The notes beneath the pieces were generated by a model. That model was not told where the DNA came from. It was given only the letters and a program-made list of their open reading frames with translations, and searched no databases. 9,938 nucleotides of DNA. Origin: Lachnospiraceae bacterium UBA7480 (GTDB taxonomy: Bacteria; Bacillota; Clostridia; Lachnospirales; Lachnospiraceae). Location: positions 10,427-20,364 of the forward strand of contig DLOQ01000018.1 of the NCBI GenBank assembly GCA_002479655.1, given 5' to 3'. Positions 5,960-9,938 of this stretch are shown in pieces. Every line of letters starts with the position of its first letter. Within the stretch, counting starts at the first letter, position 1. The position numbers and the translations under genes were made by a program.

Positions 5960-6330
5960 TTAGGAAATTAGAACGAGACAAGGCTGTTTTTGAGGAAGTA
6001 TCAGAGCCGAGCTTTGTTCATTGGGATTGTTGGGATGGGAATATTTTTGTTGAAAACGGTAATGTTGTAGGAATTATTGATTGGGAAAGAGTCTTGTGGG
6101 CAGATCCATTGATGGAGGTAGGATTTAGAACATATGCACCTAATCTCGGATTTCAAGAGGGCTATGGCATTGAATCATTAAATGAACGTCAACGCAGAAG
6201 AGCATTATGGTACGATATTTATCTTATGCTTTCGATGACAATAGAGTGTGGATATAGAAAGTATGAGACTATGGATCAATATAGTTGGACAACGGAAGTA
6301 TTAGTGAAACAATTTGAGAAATTGAATTAA
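5941..6330 (+). pseudogene. C-terminal fragment of an aminoglycoside/choline-kinase-type phosphotransferase (APH fold)
   Basis: The frame reading ISPDELIRKLERD from 5941 to the TAA at 6328-6330 encodes about 129 residues of the C-terminal lobe of an APH-fold kinase. It keeps the catalytic loop FVHWDCWDGNIFV (HxDxxxxN) and the metal-binding GIIDWERVLWADPL motif, then the helical tail with RRRALWYDIYL. The N-terminal ATP-binding lobe is missing. The frame is closed by a stop at 5905-5907, and the only ATG of useful size (6094) falls after both catalytic motifs. No ribosome site supports a start. It begins exactly where the toxin gene ends, so a deletion or recombination fused two genes, with the breakpoint somewhere in about 5925-5951. 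It is not expected to give resistance or any activity. Confidence 0.82.
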
Positions 6331-6372
6331 ATACTATGTTTTTATCTTGCTTACCAGAGAGAATAAAATTCA

Positions 6373-6391
6373 AGTTTGTCTATTTCAAACT
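6373..6391. repeat. Short inverted repeat upstream of the lipoprotein gene
   Basis: AGTTTG (6373-6378) and CAAACT (6386-6391) form a 6-bp inverted repeat with a 7-nt centre, 21 bp before the ATG of the lipoprotein gene. It could be an operator or a leader hairpin. No convincing promoter with optimal spacing is visible between 6331 and 6400. Confidence 0.3.
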
Positions 6392-6411
6392 AAATTATGT
6401 AAGGAGACAGT

Positions 6412-7239
6412 ATGAGAAAAAGAATAGCATTTATTATGGCAACAGCATGCATTTTGTTGATAACAGGATGTGGAGCTTCAAACAGTGCAGAAGATCCCGC
6501 CGGAACTGACAATCAAATAAAGGTGACGTATGTGGAAAATGTTGAACAGGCAGATACAGAGGGAGTAAATACGGAAAATAGCATTGATACAGAAGGAGAA
6601 CTATCCCGAGCAATTCCTGACGCTTACATTGCTGTTATTCAGGAATATTGCCGCACAGGCATGTTTCCTGACGGTCAGGACGGCGGTGATATTCCCGGTA
6701 AAATCTCCTACGCAGTATATGATGTGGATGGGGACGGTAAAGACGAGCTGATTTTGAAAAATCAAGATACTATCACAGCAGGCATGACAGAGAGGGTTTA
6801 TGCCTATGAGAATGGCGTTTTCCGAGAAGAGTTTTCTGGATTTCCCGCTCTGACTTATTACAACAACGGCTTGATTCAGGCAGAGTGGTCACATAATCAA
6901 GGGAAGGCAGGGGACAGGCTCTGGCCTTATACCCTGTATCAATATCAGCCTGATGACGACAACTATATAATGTTGGAAGCCGTGGACGCATGGGACAAGG
7001 AACTGGCGGATTTTACCGGTGACTGGGGTGCGTTCCCGGATGATATTGACGCTGATGGGGATGGGTATATTTATTTCCTGCTACCCTCTGATTGGGAAGG
7101 TCAATACAGCCGCGCTGACATCGTGGACGATTCAGACTACGAAAACTGGAGGAATCATTATCTGCGCGGGGCTGAAACATTGGAAATTCCCTATCGGGAA
7201 TTGGAAGTTGAGACAGTTCTTCCCGATGCTGCCGGATGA
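6412..7239 (+). CDS. Putative lipoprotein with acidic DxDGDG (VCBS/FG-GAP-like) loops
   Basis: A 275-aa exported protein of unknown function. Residues 1-19 are a lipoprotein signal peptide (RKR, hydrophobic core) ending in lipobox LITGC, with C20 the lipidated residue. An acidic, low-complexity linker follows to about residue 65. The folded part contains YDVDGDGKDELIL (about 103-115), the calcium-loop-like signature found in VCBS/FG-GAP repeats and in many clostridial lipoproteins, and a second acidic loop DIDADGDGYIYFL near residue 212. AAGGAG (6401-6406) with a 5-nt gap fixes the ATG at 6412. It is monocistronic as far as visible. Surface location is well supported. Ligand and role are not; nothing links it to the neighbouring TA locus except position. 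Confidence 0.8.
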   Translation: MRKRIAFIMATACILLITGCGASNSAEDPAGTDNQIKVTYVENVEQADTEGVNTENSIDTEGELSRAIPDAYIAVIQEYCRTGMFPDGQDGGDIPGKISYAVYDVDGDGKDELILKNQDTITAGMTERVYAYENGVFREEFSGFPALTYYNNGLIQAEWSHNQGKAGDRLWPYTLYQYQPDDDNYIMLEAVDAWDKELADFTGDWGAFPDDIDADGDGYIYFLLPSDWEGQYSRADIVDDSDYENWRNHYLRGAETLEIPYRELEVETVLPDAAG

Positions 7240-7300
7240 AAAGAATATACACTCGCTTGTCGGACAGTCAGCCAAAAGCATAGAAGTGTAGCAAGGGGTC

Positions 7301-7561
7301 ATGAAAGAATGGGTATATGATGAGATGGGATTATTGAGCTTGGAGGGGTTCACTAGGGTGACTGGTGAGTCTTACAATACCACAAATTATATATCACGAA
7401 TATCAGTTTTTTCAAGCATATATCTGCTTGAATATTCATTTTATCAAGTGTTATTCTACAGCTTTATAGGAATTTCCGTTATTGTATTGAATCTTGCTTT
7501 TGCACATATGTTAATGAGATGTTTCTCAAAATATTTAAAGAGGTACAGCGATAAAAAATGA
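7301..7561 (+). CDS. Doubtful small membrane ORF
   Basis: An 86-codon frame with one or two hydrophobic stretches (about residues 33-53 and 54-72, including VLFYSFIGISVIVLNLAFAHML) and a basic end KYLKRYSDKK. I recognise no family. The ribosome site is weak: AAGGGG (7293-7298) is only two bases from the ATG. It may be a real small membrane protein, the end of a decayed gene, or a chance frame in a 396-bp stretch between the lipoprotein and the minus-strand regulator. No other coding signal is visible in that stretch. Confidence 0.3.
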   Translation: MKEWVYDEMGLLSLEGFTRVTGESYNTTNYISRISVFSSIYLLEYSFYQVLFYSFIGISVIVLNLAFAHMLMRCFSKYLKRYSDKK

Positions 7562-7632
7562 AAAAATAATTCCTTCATTTCCCATAGATAAATGGAAAGT
7601 CGGAAATAGTATATAACACAGTTTAATAGAAC

Positions 7633-7646
7633 TTATCATATGATAA
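7633..7646. repeat. 14-bp perfect palindrome at the end of the MocR gene
   Basis: TTATCATATGATAA is a perfect palindrome that includes the stop codon (TGA on the minus strand, 7636-7638) and the last two isoleucine codons of the MocR-type gene. The 74 bp between 7561 and 7636 otherwise hold a weak imperfect hairpin around 7580-7600 with A-rich sequence to its left. That could end minus-strand transcripts but is not convincing. Confidence 0.4.
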
Positions 7647-9045
7647 AATCTTCCCGCCGAATAAGCATCTGATTATCTTCTATGATTTTCCGGATAATTT
7701 TTAAACCTGTTTCCAATTCCGCTGTTGTCCGTGGGGAACAGGTGGCTATGCGGATGGCAGAAAATTTGGAAGTGTCCCCTACTGCAAAGCGGTCAGAACA
7801 CAATATCTTTACTCCAAGTTTTCCTGCCTGTACTTCTAAATGATATCCGTCAGTGCCATCTGGTAATGGAAGCCATTGAAAAAAACCATAAGGATTTGCA
7901 GAGATATATTCCGGGAAATATTTTGCATATAGCCGATTTCGTTCCTCTGAAAGCATACACTTCTTTTTTATGATTTCATTAGCGGCTCCGCTTGTAATCA
8001 GTTCGCTTGCAATTTCGGCATTCAGCAAGGGGATTTTCAGTGTAATATTGTTGGCTGTGGCATAAAACAGCTTTTTGTACTTGTCAGGAGCCACCACATA
8101 GGCAATCCGTAGTCCTGCGGAAAGAGATTTAGACAGACCGTGTATATAGATTGTATTTTCAGGGATCAAGGTTGCCAGCGGGGGCAATTTATCTTTTGTC
8201 ATAAACCCGTAGGTGTCATCTTCTATCAGCGTTATGTCCTGTTCTTTTATAATACGACTGATTTCCTGTCTGCGCCGGGATGACATTGTAATGCTTGTAG
8301 GATTATGATATGACGGCATCAGATAGATACCCTTTATATCCATCAGTTTACATTGCTTTTCCAGATCCTCCGGCAGCATCCCTTCATGGTCTGCGGCAGC
8401 AGAAATAAGCTGGATACCTAACTGATTTGCCAGACTAATAAAATTTGAATAAGTGTAAACATCAGAAATAATCTTATCACCCGGTTTGAACAGAGATAAC
8501 AGTGCAATAGCAAGAGCATTTTGTGTACCGGAAGTCAGAATGATATGGTCGGCAGAAGTAGTAATCTGAAATTCTGACAGCCATGTTGCAGCAATCTTTC
8601 GATGGCGGTCATTTCCTGAAGTAAGTTCAAATTCAAACAGTTTATCGGAATATTTACCCTGTAAAATTCTGCGGGCGGTATCTGCAACATCGGTATTAAA
8701 TTGATAATAGGGTTTGATAGGACCGAGTTCAATATATGGATGATCTTCCGGGATGTTTAGAACAGGCAGGGCAGCGTTTGGGGAAACGAATGTTCCTTTT
8801 CCAATTATGGCATAAATTAGTCCCTTTGTTTCACATCGTTTGAAAGCACGGGTAATGGTACTTAAATTTACGTCTAAAAAATCAGCCAGTTCCCGTTGAG
8901 GGGGAAGCTGCGTGTTAGCCGGAAGTCTGCCACTTACAATATCTTGTTCTAAAAGTTCAGCCAAAGAAATATAGACAGGAAATTTTAGCAATTCCTTATC
9001 AGGTTTCCAGTTCATTGGATAGTTTTCAAATGAATTAACGGGCAT
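7636..9045 (-). CDS. MocR-family (GntR/aminotransferase) transcriptional regulator
   Basis: A 469-aa PLP-dependent regulator, typical length for MocR/PdxR/GabR proteins. Residues about 23-90 form a GntR winged helix (LEQDIVSGRLPANTQLPPQR, then LADFLDVNLSTITRAF and GLIYAIIGKGTFV). Residues about 110-455 form a fold-type I aminotransferase domain, with N248 in PSYHNPT, D276 in LIEDD, PLP-binding K306 in HGLSKSLSAGLR, R313 and carboxylate-binding R432 in IRIATC. All cofactor residues are present, so it probably senses PLP or an amino-acid adduct. GAGGTGAA (9051-9058, minus strand) lies 5 nt before the ATG. It diverges from the MATE gene, and repeated CATACAA sites between them suggest it controls both. 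The ligand is unknown. Confidence 0.93.
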   Translation of the reverse strand: MPVNSFENYPMNWKPDKELLKFPVYISLAELLEQDIVSGRLPANTQLPPQRELADFLDVNLSTITRAFKRCETKGLIYAIIGKGTFVSPNAALPVLNIPEDHPYIELGPIKPYYQFNTDVADTARRILQGKYSDKLFEFELTSGNDRHRKIAATWLSEFQITTSADHIILTSGTQNALAIALLSLFKPGDKIISDVYTYSNFISLANQLGIQLISAAADHEGMLPEDLEKQCKLMDIKGIYLMPSYHNPTSITMSSRRRQEISRIIKEQDITLIEDDTYGFMTKDKLPPLATLIPENTIYIHGLSKSLSAGLRIAYVVAPDKYKKLFYATANNITLKIPLLNAEIASELITSGAANEIIKKKCMLSEERNRLYAKYFPEYISANPYGFFQWLPLPDGTDGYHLEVQAGKLGVKILCSDRFAVGDTSKFSAIRIATCSPRTTAELETGLKIIRKIIEDNQMLIRREDFII

Positions 9046-9078
9046 ACAGGTTCACCTCACAATATTGTCTTGCATACA

Positions 9079-9107
9079 ATTTTATGATTGAAAACATACA
9101 AAGTCAA
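9079..9107 (-). promoter_or_regulatory. Promoter of the MocR-type gene
   Basis: On the minus strand TTGACT (9102-9107) and TAAAAT (9079-9084) are separated by exactly 17 bp, giving a start near 9072. One CATACAA half-site (9095-9101) lies in the spacer next to the -35 and another (9073-9079) at the -10 edge, an arrangement suited to autorepression. Confidence 0.65.
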
Positions 9108-9116
9108 TAGTAATGT
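9088..9116 (+). promoter_or_regulatory. Divergent promoter for the small ORF and MATE gene
   Basis: TTGAAA (9088-9093) and TAATGT (9111-9116) are separated by 17 bp, giving a start near 9123. It overlaps the MocR promoter face to face and contains the central CATACAA half-site (9095-9101); the inverted copy TTGTATG (9131-9137) lies just after the start. The -10 is only moderate, as expected for a regulated promoter. Confidence 0.5.
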
Positions 9117-9155
9117 TTGAATTGAATATATTGTATGCTTTTGGAGGAGAAATGT

Positions 9156-9251
9156 ATGGAAAATAGTTTATCAGAACAGATTTTAAAAGTGCTTGAAAAT
9201 AACAGCAGGCTTACCGTTCAGGTAACTGCAAACAGTAAAGGAGGATACTAA
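9156..9251 (+). CDS. 31-aa ORF, likely remnant of an Lrp/AsnC-type N-terminus, coupled to the MATE gene
   Basis: MENSLSEQILKVLENNSRLT followed by VQVTANSKGGY and TAA. A strong GGAGGAG (9143-9149) lies 6 nt before the ATG, better than at many real genes. The first 20 residues look like the first helix of the winged-helix domain in Lrp/AsnC-family regulators, where LxxNSRLT leads into the recognition region. The rest of that domain is gone. The last codons contain the MATE ribosome site (AAAGGAGG, 9237-9244), and the stop overlaps the MATE start as TAATG, so ribosomes finishing this ORF would reload onto the MATE gene. It may be a deletion relic kept as a translational leader. An in-frame ATG-stop at 9152 is too short to matter. 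Confidence 0.5.
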   Translation: MENSLSEQILKVLENNSRLTVQVTANSKGGY

Positions 9252-9938
9252 TGAAAGATTTAACACAAGGCAGCGAGCTGAAAACTATTTTATATTTTTC
9301 TCTGCCTATATTAGTAGGGAACTTATTTCAGCAGCTTTATAACGTAGCCGACAGCGTAATTGTCGGAAATTTTTTAGGAAAAGAGAGTCTTGCAGCAGTG
9401 GGATTCAGCTATCAGATTAATTTTTTGCTGATTTCACTATCAAGTGGTATATCTTTGGGGACAAGCGTTTTGATTTCCCGTTATTTTGGAGCCCAAAATA
9501 TGCAGCAGATAAAGAAAGTAATTGATACGGGTTTCCTATTTTCAATAGTGCTTTCTATTTTGATAGCGATTGCCGGAGTATGCTCGTCTTATCAGATATT
9601 AGTACTGTTTCGGGTCCCTGAGAATTTGCTGACAATTGCCAATAGTTACTTGAAAATTATATTTATTGGTGTAATCCCTACATTTGCATATAATTCTTTG
9701 ACGAATATTTTCAGAGGGGTGGGAGATTCTAAGACACCAACTTACATATTGATTGCAGCTACATTTATCAATATTGTATTAGATATTTTCTTTATTACAA
9801 CATTAAAATTGGGAGTTGCCGGAGCAGCAATTGCAACAGTAATGGCACAGACTTTCTCATTTTTAACTTGTATGTTTTATATGCAATGGCGTTACCCGGA
9901 ATTATTCATTCGTTTCTGGAATTTGCAGCTTGATCGCG
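9251..9938 (+). CDS. MATE-family multidrug/metabolite efflux transporter (3' end off window)
   Basis: The first 229 codons of an integral membrane antiporter, about half the usual 440-460 residues; the frame is open at the window edge. The N-terminal lobe signature is clear: SLPILVGNLFQQLYNVADSV (about 18-37), IVGNFLGKESLAAVG, SLGTSVLISRYFGAQN, and the later NIFRGVGDSKTPTY loop, as in the NorM/DinF-like clostridial subgroup. Five to six membrane helices are present. MATE proteins export cationic drugs or metabolites using Na+ or H+ gradients. AAAGGAGG (9237-9244) precedes the ATG, which overlaps the stop of the 31-codon ORF (TAATG). Divergent placement from a MocR regulator suggests induction by a PLP-related or amino-compound signal. 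The substrate is unknown. Confidence 0.93.
   Translation, partial: MKDLTQGSELKTILYFSLPILVGNLFQQLYNVADSVIVGNFLGKESLAAVGFSYQINFLLISLSSGISLGTSVLISRYFGAQNMQQIKKVIDTGFLFSIVLSILIAIAGVCSSYQILVLFRVPENLLTIANSYLKIIFIGVIPTFAYNSLTNIFRGVGDSKTPTYILIAATFINIVLDIFFITTLKLGVAGAAIATVMAQTFSFLTCMFYMQWRYPELFIRFWNLQLDR

Larger units (their letters stand above)
9072..9138. promoter_or_regulatory. Candidate MocR operator: three CATACAA half-sites
   Basis: CATACAA occurs at 9073-9079 and 9095-9101, in direct orientation 22 bp apart (two helical turns). It is inverted at 9131-9137; GCATACAAT (9072-9080) and ATTGTATGC (9130-9138) are a perfect 9-bp inverted pair. MocR-family regulators often bind paired direct repeats plus a third site in the divergent promoter region. 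The regulator is encoded next door, so the match of site and factor is plausible but inferred. Confidence 0.55.

Noticed and set aside
6094..6330. A free-standing 78-aa gene starting at the ATG at 6094
   Set aside because: The APH-type sequence extends upstream in the same frame through both catalytic motifs, and no ribosome site precedes 6094. It is an internal methionine of a gene fragment.
7013..7353. Overlapping open frames on both strands at the end of the lipoprotein gene
   Set aside because: They are out of frame with the lipoprotein, which has a clear signal peptide and motifs; the alternatives show low-quality composition and no start signals.
7557..7605. Bidirectional terminator between the small ORF and the MocR gene
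   Set aside because: The possible stems (TTTCC-CAT with ATGGAAA, or AATGAA with TTCATT) are short or bulged and AT-rich, and the T-rich run on the minus strand is about 10 nt away.

Overview
The window looks like the chromosome of a low-to-moderate GC Gram-positive, most likely a gut Clostridia species (Lachnospiraceae-like). Reasons: strong AGGAGG-type ribosome sites, sigma-A-like promoters, a VanR/BceR-type two-component system beside an FtsX-type ABC exporter, a MocR/MATE pair, and a type III toxin-antitoxin locus that resembles the Coprococcus/Eubacterium (Cpt) type. The assignment rests on gene content and style only; no taxonomic marker gene is present.

Left part (1-5138): a terminator of an off-window gene, then a signalling and transport cluster. 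An OmpR-family response regulator (249-935) and an intramembrane-type histidine kinase (944-1987) are translated in tandem. A 146-bp gap follows, with three TTGTAG-like boxes at exact 11-bp spacing ahead of a -10 element, then an ABC ATPase (2134-2817) overlapping by 4 bp an 8-helix FtsX-type permease (2814-5138). The likely logic is that kinase and regulator switch on the ATPase-permease pair through the phased boxes, as in cell-envelope or peptide-antibiotic stress modules.

Middle part (5139-6330): the most interesting region. A 389-bp stretch without a protein gene holds a long hairpin, two candidate promoters, four GTTC boxes at 11-bp spacing, and two 51-nt tandem repeats. Eight of the nine differences between the repeats form four compensatory base pairs, in a hairpin stem and in a loop-to-downstream pseudoknot. 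A terminator-like hairpin follows, then a 143-aa protein resembling CptN/TenpN endoribonuclease toxins. I read this as a type III (RNA antitoxin) toxin-antitoxin system. The toxin's 3' end runs straight into the C-terminal third of an aminoglycoside/choline-kinase-type phosphotransferase, so the toxin probably lost its last residues in a deletion or recombination event.

Right part (6331-9938): a putative lipoprotein with acidic DxDGDG loops (6412-7239), a doubtful small membrane ORF (7301-7561), and a MocR-type regulator on the minus strand (7636-9045). The MocR gene diverges from a 31-codon ORF (9156-9251) and a MATE-family efflux gene (9251 to the window end, incomplete). The 110-bp divergent region has promoters on both strands and three CATACAA half-sites that fit control by the MocR protein. 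The 31-codon ORF looks like the decayed start of an Lrp/AsnC-type regulator.
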